From: Heligmosomoides polygyrus polygyrus
Lineage: Eukaryota > Nematoda > Chromadorea > Rhabditida > Heligmosomidae
Assembly: GCA_947396885.1 (NCBI GenBank)
Contig: OX377202.1
Coordinates: 33,657,407-33,721,406, forward strand
Length of the DNA: 64,000 nucleotides
Reading direction: 5' to 3'
Under the pieces are notes generated by a model. It was not told the DNA's origin. It was given only the letters and a program-made list of their open reading frames with translations, and ran no database searches. The first letter of the stretch is position 1. Every line of letters begins with the position of its first letter. Made by a program: the position numbers and the translations under genes. Shown here piece by piece: positions 43,960-54,624 of the stretch.

Positions 43960-44307
43960 ATGATGACACGTTGCTTTTTCTTGATGGTTGCGTTACCGTT
44001 TGCCGTGCTTTCCAAGGTTTGTCTTGAACAACGACATAAATTGTTGTTATTGACCTCAAATGAATTGATTAACGCTGACGTCTATCGTCTATATTTTGAG
44101 GCAAACCAATGCAAACAGAAACTGGATTTTTTAAATGTACAACGAACAAGAGTGACCAACTGGATCACTCTGTCATCGCATAAGGCGAGTGAAAAGATTA
44201 CAATATTAAGCAAATCTACAATCGCTCATACGAACATACTACCTAAGATAGACGACAGAAGAAAAAGAATGAGAATCAGTCTTTGTTCAGTGAACATTCA
44301 GTTTTAA
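43960..44307 (+). CDS. Small open frame with signal-peptide-like start
   Basis: 115 codons beginning MMTRCFFLMVALPFAVLSK, which looks like a secretory signal, followed by a mixed polar sequence with no recognised domain. A donor-like AAG|GTTTGT follows the hydrophobic part. It starts six bases after the MITE at 43,530-43,954. It may be accidental. Confidence 0.25.
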   Translation: MMTRCFFLMVALPFAVLSKVCLEQRHKLLLLTSNELINADVYRLYFEANQCKQKLDFLNVQRTRVTNWITLSSHKASEKITILSKSTIAHTNILPKIDDRRKRMRISLCSVNIQF

Positions 44308-44396
44308 CCGTGTCCCAGTGAACCGGAATTGGTGAAATCTTTCTACTATTTCGCCAAAGCGGAACTCGTTGGTGAAACACAAGATAAACGGTTCAA

Positions 44397-44577
44397 ATCA
44401 CTTTCTTTAAGCCTCAGTTGGCTGGTATCGAGGTTGTAAGCTGTTAAAACGATGTTTTGTTGCGATCAAAACTTCTAGCGCCAGGCGAGACTCGAACCTG
44501 CACCTCCCTCTAACCGGGCGGGAATGCTCAACGCCATTACAAGTTTTGATCGCAACAAAACATCGTTGGGACAGCCT
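44397..44577 (-). repeat. tRNA-derived SINE, truncated, with an inverted tail copy
   Basis: Minus strand: the tRNA-like head lacks its first about 11 bases (starts at GTAATGGCG, 44,540), has the T arm with CAGGTTCGAGTCTCGCC and the tail TAGAAGTTTTGATCGC, then the TTAAGCCTCAGTTGG block down to 44,397. At 44,541-44,577 a reversed copy of the tail (AAGTTTTGATCGCAACAAAA) replaces the missing head. The result is an inverted repeat with the head remnant in the loop. Confidence 0.7.
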
Positions 44578-44579
44578 AC

Positions 44580-45010
44580 AAGATAAACGATCGTAACGCT
44601 TAGAATTTCCGATGCTAGACATTGCTTTCCCAGATCAGAAGTGTTGCGGCTAGGAGTCGGCGGGACATAAATACTCGGAGATACATAGTTCGCGTTGCCT
44701 TCCCATGAGAACATGGTTGAGAATATGAAACGAAGATGCCTTTTTAGAGTCCCCGAACGCTTCCCTGTTTGTGTCAGTTGTAGGATGCAGTCCACGGTAA
44801 TGAGCCTAGGGAGTTGAGTGGATTCATTAGCCATGATGAAGTTCTCTATGACGTCGTGATGATGAGGATAGCACAACGTCTACTTTCGTCTAGTGAAAAC
44901 AGGATGCCGATTCCCCACTATTAGCCTCGGAAAAGGGAGAGTTACCGTGTCAAAATTACAGAAAATATAATAGGATTCCGGCGACTATTAAGGATAGAAC
45001 CAATGCTCTG
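44580..45010. other. No recognised feature
   Basis: A minus-strand frame to 44,876 is open for 133 codons, but part of it runs through the SINE and the rest shows no domain. Confidence 0.35.
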
Positions 45011-45015
45011 TCAAA

Positions 45016-45196
45016 TTGCTGAAGGTGTCTGCCGCTTCAAGGAAAAGAAGAAGCAACACAAGTCAGGGCTTCCAGCTAATGGACGAGGAATCGCTGAGAG
45101 ACTTCCGGATGCGTGAAAAAGCCCTCGTCGCTTATCGACATCTTGTGAGAGGATACCAGAAGCGACCTCGCCTGCTGCTTGATGTCAACGGCATGT
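45016..45196 (+). CDS. Possible exon
   Basis: 60-codon frame with coding-like, helix-favouring content (GFQLMDEESLRDFRMREKA, LVAYRHLVRGYQKRPRLLL). A donor-like CAT|GTGAGG lies at the stop. No acceptor of nematode type was found upstream, and no homologue is recognised. Confidence 0.25.
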
Positions 45197-45199
45197 GAG

Positions 45200-47840
45200 G
45201 TCGTCGGCGACACAAAGGGAGCAAGATCGTGAGTCCAACGGAAGTTCATGAATCAAGCGAAGTTTGGTCGAACCGAACCACCGCCGTTCCCCACTCCCAA
45301 ATTCAATAACTGCGCTCACAGTTGATCTCTTAATCACGGTAAGCACTGCTACGTTCAGCACACGTGCGAAAGAAAGTAGCTGGAAGGTTTTCCATCTGCA
45401 AACGATACTGGATAAAAATGGAATAGTATAGAGAACAGAATATATGATATTAGGATGGCTATTATCATATGCTGTCGTGTAACGTTTCTGACATGATCGA
45501 GTACACATCTGGATTCGTGCCTTAAAAGCGTCGACAAAATTCCAACAAAATAACAGTATTTGGACAGCAGTTTTGCAGATTAAGCAGAATGAGATAGAGC
45601 TTGAAACTTAACCCTCAAAAGCTAGAGCTTTTTGAACGGCCAATATTGGGTTGTGCTAATTGCGGTTGTCGTCCGAAAAAAACGGCAGAGCAAAATCGGC
45701 GTAGATTTCAGCAATTGGCTTGCAGAATTTCACTAGTGGGCTCTGTTTTAATGAAATGTATTGCTTCCTGAGTTTTATGATGGACGCGTTAGCAATAGGC
45801 AGTGCAAAACCCACCAAAACCCAGGAACGACTTTTCAAAGTCGACGATGATTTGAAGGCAGATGTCGCGTAGGGGCACAGCAGGGGTTAGGGAACTGCCT
45901 AAACATGGACCGTAATGGTGCTCCGCGGGAATCGCAGCGCGAGATCGGTGCCTTGGTTGGCTGCCGCGATCACGTCAGGAGCCAGGACGCGTTCCCGCAC
46001 CCCCACTGCACGTTCCCGCACTCCTACTGTGCGCCTAAGCGACATATACCAATTCCAATAAACTACAATGGTTATTTTCCAAAATCCTCACCAGTTTTTC
46101 CATTTGCTGTGATTTTCGCTTTATAACGAATAAATACTCTCGCTTAAAAACTCTTAAAAATTCGTTTTCCACTTCAATTTCAACTGTTCCTTACCCACGC
46201 AAAATGGTGTCGCCACCTGTTGAGACGTACAGAGCACGGGTTAAGTGAAATTCCTTTTTCTTCTAACGCACGAATTCAGATCAGCAGAGTATTTTTAGAT
46301 ACCTTCTTCTAAGCAAATAGGAGATCACATCGCTATTGCTTTCAACTGTTCCTGTCCCTTTTTGTGATCATTGAGCGTGAGCGGGTTGTTCTTCCACTTT
46401 CGAGTTCCGTATCAGTAGTACAAAGCGCATTCTGCCACTCCTTCACTATTGCTTTCTTAGACAATGTGGTTCCAGTACAAATTTCGATTTTATTTTCGCA
46501 CACTGTCACCGAGATTCACCCCGTAAAACTTTGTAACACAAAATCAGGCCCTAGAATCTACTTCCGCGACAACTGGCATAAAACATGTGCATTTGCGACA
46601 TAATTTAAATATTTTATACGAAGTTAAAACCACGCGTTCGCACCTGCATAGTGGTTTTCTCACCGCATATTGAATCGCGGGGAAAGAACTTTAAAGGAGA
46701 ACACATTGAATAGACTGACGGTACTGAAACGGCTGAAACTTTCACTCACACCTAATATTCATTCATTTATTAACGTACAATAGAGACGCATGGAAGTCAA
46801 CAAGGAGAATGAAGAAGGAAGACGTCAGGAAACGATATATCCCCTTAAAAAAACTGTGTGAGGCAACAGGTAATTTCGGATCCTTACCCTGATTGACGAC
46901 CATCGAGTGCATTCCTACCATTTGCATTTTTATATAAAAAACTTGGCACCGGGACCCTTGTCGAAAGACCAAAGTAGACCACTTCAGTTCCACTTCTGTC
47001 TTCAATCTTGCTCGGGAGAATAGTGCAGTGAACTTGAATCTTAGAAAAAAAAGGGAGGCTGTGGATTAGTTCGAAGGGGAACCACCAAAGACATGATGAG
47101 CGATGGTGGTTGTTTTGACGTCTTGCATAGATTGAGAACGCCTCGCTGCGTTGCAGGCGCAGGGACATATGACCGAACGTCATCGGCTGTACAGTTTTGT
47201 GGCGTTTGTCAGCAGATTCCGTCGTTCAGTGGGTGGGCGAGCTGCTGCACTTGTCGTTATGACCCGCTTGGAACGCGTCTTCGTAACTACGCATGTATAT
47301 ACCATTTTGTGGTGAATTGCAGACTTCTCGAAGCAAATTGGGCAGTTTGGAAATGAATACACTGAACGAACACCTTCCAATTCGGGAAGTACACCTTCCA
47401 GATGAAACTTAACAGTCTTTAAGGAGGTTAAAATGGGTTGTTCCAAGAAAGTTAACTATCACTTTGATGCAAAATTTATAATTAATGTGCCTCAAAAAGT
47501 GAAAACAGTGGTTGAAGTTTTTTAAATAGAAGTATCATTCTTAAATCTATAACAATAGGTCCAAGTTTGTTTCAAAGGACTAGTAAGCGACAATTTTTTT
47601 CAAAATTAGTGGCTAATGAAGTCACCTTCTCCGGAATTCGCCACACCTAGCGGCTCGATGCACGACGACTGGACAGAAATGTGAGACATTTCTTTAGGCT
47701 TGACGAGCTGCAATAGGCTGTGAACACAACGCTAGACGAAGAAGGAGTGCTGAGGACATTCTTCTGCGTGCTATACTGAGATGTGAGTGGGAGCAAGCTA
47801 GGAATCAATCTGGAGTAGGCGCAAGTTTCAACGTGCTCGA
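45200..47840. other. No confidently recognised feature
   Basis: Mostly AT-rich. Around 45,985-46,020 CGTTCCCGCAC is repeated. Several short frames on both strands have no recognisable domain. Confidence 0.35.
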
Positions 47841-47842
47841 CG

Positions 47843-48300
47843 CTACGGATGCTTCCTCACCCAGCCTTGGTTGCCGGCGAAGCCGGCTAGCCTAGCGTGG
47901 CCCGCACATTCCAGCGTCAGCGCCGGCGAAGCCGGCGACCGACGCTGGGTGAGGAAGCATCCGTAGCTAGGTTTGGGCCACATCCCTAGCGTGGCCCGCA
48001 TACAGCGTTGGCGGAGCCGGCTAGCCCGGCGTGGCCCGCGGATGCGATGCCGGCGAAGCCGGCTAGCCTAGCGTGGCCCGCACATTCCAGCGTCAGCGCC
48101 GGCGAAGCCGGCGACCGACGCTGGGTGAGGAAGCATCCGTAGCTAGGTTTGGGCCACATCCCTAGCGTGGCCCGCATACAGCGTTGGCGGAGCCGGCTAG
48201 CCCGGCGTGGCCCGCGGATGCGATGCCGGCGAAGCCGGCTAGCCTAGCGTGGCCCGCACATTCCAGCGTCGGCGCCGGCGAAGCCGGCGACCGACGCTGG
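47843..48300. repeat. GC-rich tandem array, period 176 bp
   Basis: GACGCTGG recurs at 47,941, 48,117 and 48,293, a period of 176 bp in a strikingly GC-rich block with sharp edges. Each unit holds three (C/G)CCGGCG(A/G)AGCCGGC-type palindromes and GTGGCCCGC motifs. At the left, CTACGGATGCTTCCTCACCC (47,843) is inverted relative to GGGTGAGGAAGCATCCGTAG (about 47,948), so the array begins with a fold-back of about 24-bp perfect arms. The frames through it (GLAGSA- and HARLAGFAG-type repeats) are consequences of the tandem structure. Confidence 0.85.
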
Positions 48301-48304
48301 TTAG

Positions 48305-50390
48305 TCAAAATAATCGCTGCAAGGTTCCAGCGCGCACAGTGCACGATCAAGCTGAGGGGGCCCTGAAACGAGGCTCGAACGGGGCTTTGAGTGTGTTCTT
48401 CTCATGACTGATTGATCGCAGCGTTTACAGCTTTTTACTGGCTAACTGAGGAACGATTCTGAAGCATTGTGTCGCCGTGAGTGCAGCACTTGCCTCCGCT
48501 GATTCACATCTACAGCAGTTCTGGCAGAACGGAAACAAGGAACTGCCCGACATACAATGAGTCTCGATACCATGGGTCTATCACAGGTCCAACATTGCGT
48601 CTATCACAGGTAAAGAGGTTGTTGAGCAGCAGTTTGTGAGATAAATCGAAGGATTAGAGGAAGTTCAACAAGCTACGCGGCCAATTTAATACATGCGCAG
48701 AAAATATCTTGTACTAATTTCCTTTATAACGCGGGGAGAAGTTGACGATTACTGTCTGTGTACAACATCAGGGCGTCTTTAGGCCTGCATGGAACAAAAT
48801 ATAAAACAAAATCTGTTTTTTTTTGTTCTTTAAAGCGACACTCCCGCCTCGAAGAGGATGACCTCCCGAGGCGGGATACGTCCAGGAACCTGCCTGGCCA
48901 CACTTGGCTTAAAGCCTTTTAAATTGGGGGCACTGACTGCACATCGCTTGTAGTTCACTGGATCGAGATTTTTGATGAAAAATATCCAATTTTGATTTGA
49001 TGAAGAGAAATGAGAGCCATCTATTGCCGTTTAAAGGACATAGCTCATTTTTGCATAGTATTTTTCGCTTGCGTGCCAAAGTGAGCTGCACTTGCAATGA
49101 CGTACAATCTAGTGTCACGCAATGGAAATTGAAAAAAGTAGAAACACACGTAGGGCGGATAAAAGGAAGGGGAAGCAAAGGCTAAACAAATTCCCAGCGC
49201 ATAGTTCCATCAAGACTGGATACACAGCAAAAATAAATGGCTGTTACAACTGCTGAAATTCACCAATTTGCTGTCTGGAAGAGTATCTCGTGTTTTTGTG
49301 TAACGGAAATGAGCACTAACCCAGGTTATCAAAATGGTGAGGTGCGCCTCGCATTTTTTCTTAGGAAACACGAGCCTTCTTTGACTGCGCTACCAGGCGT
49401 TGCTGGGAGAGCCCATGAAATTGAAGAACACGAAAACGTTTGATTGCACTTTCAAAAAAAAAACTATATGAACATTCGTACGGCCATATAACCATTCTCA
49501 CAGTGTAATTATTCTTTAGACACCTTGCATGGGATGTTTGAAAAATAAACGTGTTAAGTCAAAAGGCCATCATAAAAAGGAGCTGGAATCCAGTCAACGT
49601 TAAGTCTGTTGAGCATTGAATCTGTTGAGCATTCGATTCTAGGTTGTTCTCTATTCCGCATACACAGTGATTTGCAGCATCACCTCTTACTTACATAGAT
49701 GCTTAGATGTAAGTAATCCAAGAATTTAAGTAAGTGAATAGGTAAGTGATACCGCAGATCTTTACGGGATGCGTATGAGATATATGAATATAATATGCAT
49801 GTAAGAGAAACTTAGCTTTCGATTTTCCAAATATGGCTAATCTGTACCTCTAGGGGACTTTTCCTGCTAAATTAAGTTAGTCCATATGAGGGTAAGGGGA
49901 AGATGATGCTCCAAATGCAAAACGGTATTTTCTCAAATCATGGCGAAATCAAGGTTATAGAGACTTCCTGAAAGGGGAATAATCGGCGATTCCCAAGGCG
50001 CTTCAAGCAGAATTACATTACAGACATCATTAGAGTGGTGTTTTGCTTCTACGTGGCCTTGCGTATGCGCATAATAATATTATAATAATGGATCCGCTTG
50101 CAAGGACAGCTGACAAACACTGATGGAGCAGAACAAGTGGAACCTCACCATTCATGACGAGAGGCGGAGGTGATATGGTGAATGTGCAAGCGAAATCGGG
50201 GCCTTCTGGGGGCTCCACATTTAGTCTACTCTTCGAGAGATGACAACTTAGCAATTCTAGGAATAAATCGTTTGTTGCGGAAGCCTTGCGAATAGAAGAC
50301 GAGAGTAAGTTGCTATTGATTTACATCTATACGCTCTGCACTTTCCGTCACGCTCGTCGTTGTACTCGGAAAAGCCAATCGCCTAGCGCC
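48305..50390. other. No confidently recognised feature
   Basis: A 16-bp tandem duplication (TCTGTTGAGCATT at 49,605 and 49,621) and a 23-bp-spaced duplicate (GTCTATCACAGGT at 48,576 and 48,599) are present. A minus-strand frame near 50,030-50,254 has a hydrophobic stretch (LVLLHQCLSAVLASGSIIII) but no clear splice-site pair. Confidence 0.35.
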
Positions 50391-50395
50391 GCTAT

Positions 50396-50716
50396 TTAGA
50401 TTTCTGGTGTGGGAGTGGACTTGTTGATGTCTACACACATGTCGCTGGTGGAATGTCGATCGCTGCCGCTCAGAGGATGTCTCAGGGAGTTTGAGGTTCC
50501 ACAGGGGTCAGAATACAACTCATGCAGCCACTGCAGTAGTATACAATTCCGCTCTTTTTTCAAATCATCCTCAAACAGTACTAATCGTCGTCCAATATTT
50601 ACCGTGGAAAGCAGGTAACCAGTCGAGTGCTGTCTAGCCGAATTTAATGGCACAAGTTTAGCACTACCTGGTTGTGTCTGGATAACCGCTATAGTTATTG
50701 AAGTACAAGCTCCCAT
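50396..50716 (-). CDS. Possible coding segment, unknown
   Basis: 106 codons from MGACTSITIAVIQTQPG to INKSTPTPEI with coding-like composition (LFEDDLKKERNCILLQWLHE). An internal acceptor-like TGTTTGAG and a donor-like ACG|GTAAAT suggest it could be parts of exons. No domain is recognised, and the opposite strand is also open for 69 codons. Confidence 0.25.
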   Translation of the reverse strand: MGACTSITIAVIQTQPGSAKLVPLNSARQHSTGYLLSTVNIGRRLVLFEDDLKKERNCILLQWLHELYSDPCGTSNSLRHPLSGSDRHSTSDMCVDINKSTPTPEI

Positions 50717-50952
50717 CGCCGATGGACAGGATGTCGGCCACCACGCAGGTTGCGAATGGCGGAAGACGCGGTGAAAAAAGTTAAGAGCTAGACTTGTTCG
50801 AAGCCTCAGCCACGACTACAAGAGAAAATGCCCGAAACTAGGGAGAAAATGCCCGCGACCACTGAACGGTTCTCGATAGCGCGATTGAACTCGTTCGACA
50901 TAACACATGGTAGTCACATGAACAATGATATGGCACTTTCTCATTCCGTTCT

Positions 50953-51129
50953 GCGGCCTGATTCATCAACGACTTACAGAGATTTGACGGAGAAATTACA
51001 GCAGAAAATCCTGATTACGCCAATCTTTCACCGTATTCGCTTTTTGATAAATAGATTTCGCATTTTTTCAAGAGTTTCCGCTGTAATTTCTCTGTCAAAT
51101 CTCTGTAAGTCGTTGATGAATCCGGCCGC
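50953..51129. mobile_element. Short hairpin MITE, 50-bp arms
   Basis: 50,953-51,002 and 51,080-51,129 are inverted copies over 50 bp with two mismatches (ends GCGGCC; inner ACTTACAGAGATTTGAC). The loop is 77 bp. A CTCATT motif recurs, inverted, further out on both sides, so the element may be longer. No obvious target duplication. Confidence 0.75.
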
Positions 51130-51134
51130 TGGAT

Positions 51135-53165
51135 AGGGCGCGGCAGCTGGAACAATGAGAATATCCCAAACGCATATTCAAAAAGAGCAAAGTGGTCATT
51201 TTCTATCACTTGACGTCCACGAAATGTCATACGAACCCACAACCGCAAAGCTAAGCCCTTCTCAAAAAGGGTGGTGTAGATCTACTGCTCCATTTGCACT
51301 TGATCGCATGATTGAGGGCAGTGATATGAATACATTTAGAGGAGGAAAAACAACAATGACGTTTCCGTCTATGTATTTAGTGACTGGTGATACATGAAAA
51401 TGTTTTACCCAGCAAGATATGGAGCCCGTGCCACTGTAAAGATAGAAGCGTTTTTGCGTATGTTTGCAATGTGACTGTGTAGCCATTTTAATGCATTTTA
51501 GTTAAGAGATGCTTGCTTCGCGACAGATCCTCTTCTTGTCACTGTACTGTCAGCCCAGGAGCTCTGCTAAGCTTTCTATGAAACACAAGATAGTTAAGAA
51601 TTGTTCCAACTACGCGATGCACCTAACCATAATGTAAGTCTACATCACTATCTGCTCAAACGCGATTAGTACAAGCCATTGGTGAACCTGAACACATGAG
51701 AGGGCGGTGACTGTGTAGTGTATTGTCCATTTGTACGGGATGACAGCTTGACAATTTCCGAAGATGACGCCTTTGGAATGGAACCTGCTCGGAGAGGCTG
51801 AACGCTACGGTCTTATGAGATGTTAAATGCATATTTCGATAACTCTTAGCTTTTGAAATATTTCTTCCTCTGGAATATCGCTGGCATTGTAAATGTTTTC
51901 TGTGCTTTTTCTATTGGAGTTTGTCCTAGCATAGAATTTCTCTTTTGAGCTAGATTGAAATCTTGTTTTGTTTTTTCTCCTTCAGGGATTTCCACATGAC
52001 TCCAGAAGGAATTAAATATGAGAATTCACGACTGGTTGCTACCTAAAAGGTTTCACAAAAAAACCTTAAAATGACGCCGTCCTAAGCGTTTCATTTGCCA
52101 TCAAATGAACAGAGCTTAGTGCACTACTTTAACTTGGTGCACTACTTTAACACAAATCTGTCGAGCTCTCTTGTTTTGAAATGTAGGGCATTTTCTTGTA
52201 TGAATCTCTTTCCAATCCACTTCTTGTTGAAGCTCAAATTTGATTGAAACGATACGGAAATTAGATGATTAGCGATGTATCGGTTAAGACACTGCAAATA
52301 AACGTTTTAGTCAACAGTTTCGAATTTATTTTGAGTTTCCTTAATGGCGCTTACAACTGGTTGTTTTATCACCAAGCTTTTGCTAGTTATCACACGATGT
52401 TATTTCTAGTGTAATACACGTTTCCTCCATACTATCCGACTATACTATAAGTTCTGGTGTACTTTACGTTGACCCTGGCAGTTTCTTTCACGGTTGCTGG
52501 CATTTTCTCCGCACGCAACGCACACCGTGAGATTCGTGCATATTCTCACTCGTCTCACACGTCTCACTGTCAGAACGCCTATGTACTGCTTACATGCTCT
52601 ATACTACTAGATGCAGCCAAGGAATAATCCCTTAACGCAAGCATTGAGCAATTAACTTGCAGGAGGAATGTCGTTGGAGTCTTCAGGGTTATCTCTTTCA
52701 TGTGAAACAAACGTTTATATTTTTATAAGAAACTAAATTCCAGGAAAGTGGAGTGAGGTGGTGAGAGAGCAGATGAAATCTCCCTCATCAAAAGAGCCCT
52801 TAGCAGTCAGAAACCGAACGTAGAGTGAGGAGTGGTGAGTAGGAAGGGTGTTTCGAACGCTGCAGCGCCCGCTGAGCAGTGACACATAGTAATTCTCGCA
52901 TATGATTCGCTGCAATCAACTCCATTGCCTGGGGAAAAACGGCCGCCTGCGTTGCTGATTGAATTGCGCACATTGCTGGAGCAACCAGACAATGGAGTGG
53001 GTGCTGTTCTCGGTCCGCCCTGGGTTCAGACAACTCTATCAGACACTTCGGTTCTCTTATTGCGTAATTCCGTCAAGACTAGACTAGTGTCCATATCGGC
53101 ACCCACAATAAATAAGTGAATAAAGAGACGCCTTGTCTACGACGTGGTTGAGTTTAGGTTTGTTT
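51135..53165. other. No confidently recognised feature
   Basis: An 18-bp-spaced duplicate (GTGCACTACTTTAAC at 52,119 and 52,137) is present. Frames at 52,733-53,033 (minus) have no recognised domain. Confidence 0.35.
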
Positions 53166-53171
53166 CCTTTC

Positions 53172-53207
53172 AGGCTCTGAAGAAGGCGATCTTGCCGAAA
53201 CAAGCCT
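53172..53207 (+). repeat. PLE-type terminus, second family, hammerhead-like layout
   Basis: AGGCT, CTGAAGA, one extra A, GGC-GATCTT-GCC, GAAA, CA, AGCCT, then AATAAACGTTG. The sequence differs from the 33 kb family, but the layout (outer stem, CTGANGA, extra base, inner stem, GAAA, outer stem) is the same. The GTC cleavage triplet is missing. Confidence 0.45.
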
Positions 53208-53635
53208 AATAAACGTTGTTACCAACCTCGCCTAGAGTTCAAGTAAGAACTTCTTCTACGTAGTGGAGCTTGTTGATCCAGAACGTTCTCTAAATGCAAA
53301 TTCTAAACAGTAAAGCCTTGTTCCTACAGAAGAAAGCAGTACTTAACAATGAGCAAGTGTTTTTGGATCATTTTCAAAATAAAGTTGAAGCTTTTGAAAT
53401 CCAGTTTGTGATAAATACCGCGAATAAAGGTGGTATGTATTTAACAATACCGTTAAAGATCTGTCTTTTTTACTCGTTAAAACTCCATTAAAAAGACCAA
53501 TTACTTGAGTAGTAAAGTGACGCCCTGATGTCAATTTGAAAGCAGCTCCATGTCTCATGATTTTCAGATTGTGATCAGAACTATGGTATCTACAAGGAGC
53601 GTAAAAAGTATTGACGCACCTACTTTTTGTTTCAG

Positions 53636-54043
53636 CTCCAACTTTCCCTTTCTACATTTCGAAGTTTTTGTGTGTTATTTTTGTCGTCTATATTGTGTTC
53701 AAAAAATATTCTTGTAAAAACTGAAGAAACATGGTACGGTTGTGGTTACGGTGACCCTTTCCTGCCTGTTACCAAAGGAAATGAATACTTCATTAACAAG
53801 AGAATTAGGCGGTGTTCGAAACGGTCGGTGAGGAAGGAGGTCAACAGCCCAAACGTCAGCCACGGCTCTATCATAACAGATGAGGATTACAAGATGTTCA
53901 AGCACGGTAACGTTCAAATCCAAAATTATCAATCTCTGTCCGATAACGGCAAAGAGATAACACGCGCAGGTGTGAGCAGGTTCTCAGACGAGCACAGCTT
54001 AAACGTGAATCCGCTGGACTCTTACTCATTTAGGCGATTTTGA
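53636..54043 (+). CDS. Candidate terminal exon of an unknown host gene
   Basis: A textbook nematode acceptor (TTTTGTTTCAG) ends at 53,635. From there one frame is open for 135 codons to TGA at 54,041-54,043. It starts with a hydrophobic stretch (FRSFCVLFLSSILC), then ETWYGCGYGDPFLPVTKG, NEYFINKRIRRCSKRSVRKE and a polar C-terminal part (NSPNVSHGSIITDEDYKMFK, DSYSFRRF). The RRCSKRSVRK stretch is dibasic-rich and could be a processing or nuclear-localisation region. Codon use is coding-like. I do not recognise the protein, and no matching upstream exon is clear; 53,294-53,491 is open but unsupported. Confidence 0.5.
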   Translation, partial: LQLSLSTFRSFCVLFLSSILCSKNILVKTEETWYGCGYGDPFLPVTKGNEYFINKRIRRCSKRSVRKEVNSPNVSHGSIITDEDYKMFKHGNVQIQNYQSLSDNGKEITRAGVSRFSDEHSLNVNPLDSYSFRRF

Positions 54044-54049
54044 AGAACG

Positions 54050-54350
54050 ATGTCTGTGCTACTTTCAACAGAAGTGACCACTCGCAGAAGGCTACCCTGT
54101 TAAAAGCATGGGACGAAATCCAAGCGAGTACTTGCGGCGTGTGCTCATGAATTTTTCCATCGTTTTCGCTCCTGTATTCACAGTAAAGGAGCCAATGCCG
54201 ATAACGAGTTATTCTATCGTGTTTTTAATATTATTTTCCACATTTCTCAAGTGAATATTTTAAAACTTACTGCGCCACAACCGTCACTTACTGCGTCAAT
54301 ACTTTTTACGGACCCGGTACAGCTTAGTCCAATAGTAATGCAACCACAAT
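54050..54350. other. Possible 3' untranslated region, otherwise featureless
   Basis: AT-rich sequence after the exon at 53,636-54,043, reaching the SINE tail. No consensus AATAAA was seen. Confidence 0.35.
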
Positions 54351-54482
54351 TCAAATCAGTTTCTTTAAGCCTCAGTTGGCTGGTATCGAGGTTGTAAGCT
54401 GTGCCAACGATGTTTTGTTGCGATCAAACTTCTAGCGCCAGGCGGGACTCGAACCCGCACCTCCCTCTGACCGGGCGGGAAT
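54351..54482 (-). repeat. tRNA-derived SINE, minus copy of a head-to-head pair
   Basis: From the truncated head end at 54,482 (B box GGTTCGAGTCCCGCC) through TAGAAG-TTTGATCGC to the TTAAGCCTCAGTTGG block and ATTCAAATCAGTTTC near 54,351. The first part of the tRNA-like head is missing. Confidence 0.75.
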
Positions 54483-54512
54483 TCACAGTGTGGATGTTGC
54501 GTTCGATCAAAC

Positions 54513-54617
54513 GACGCCGGTGGTGTAATGGCGTAGAGCATTCCCGCCCGGTCAGAGGGAGGTGCGGGTTCGAGTCCCGCCTGGCGCTAGAAGTTTTTAT
54601 CGCAACAAAACATCGTT
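54513..54617 (+). repeat. tRNA-derived SINE, plus copy of a head-to-head pair
   Basis: Complete head (CGCCGGTGGTGTAATGGCG, then CGGGTTCGAGTCCCGCC, ending TGGCGC) followed by the tail TAGAAGTTTTTATCGC to CATCGTT. 54,540-54,617 is the inverted partner of 54,406-54,482 with one or two differences, so the pair forms a stem of about 77 bp around a 57-bp loop. Confidence 0.75.
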
Positions 54618-54624
54618 GTGACAG

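Noticed and set aside
47843..48300. CRISPR array
   Set aside because: Units are adjacent with no variable spacers, the repeat is 176 bp, and the DNA is eukaryotic.
47986..48366. Repetitive Gly/Ala-rich small proteins
   Set aside because: The near-identical frames arise from the 176-bp tandem repeat; both strands are open and there is no start or splice context.
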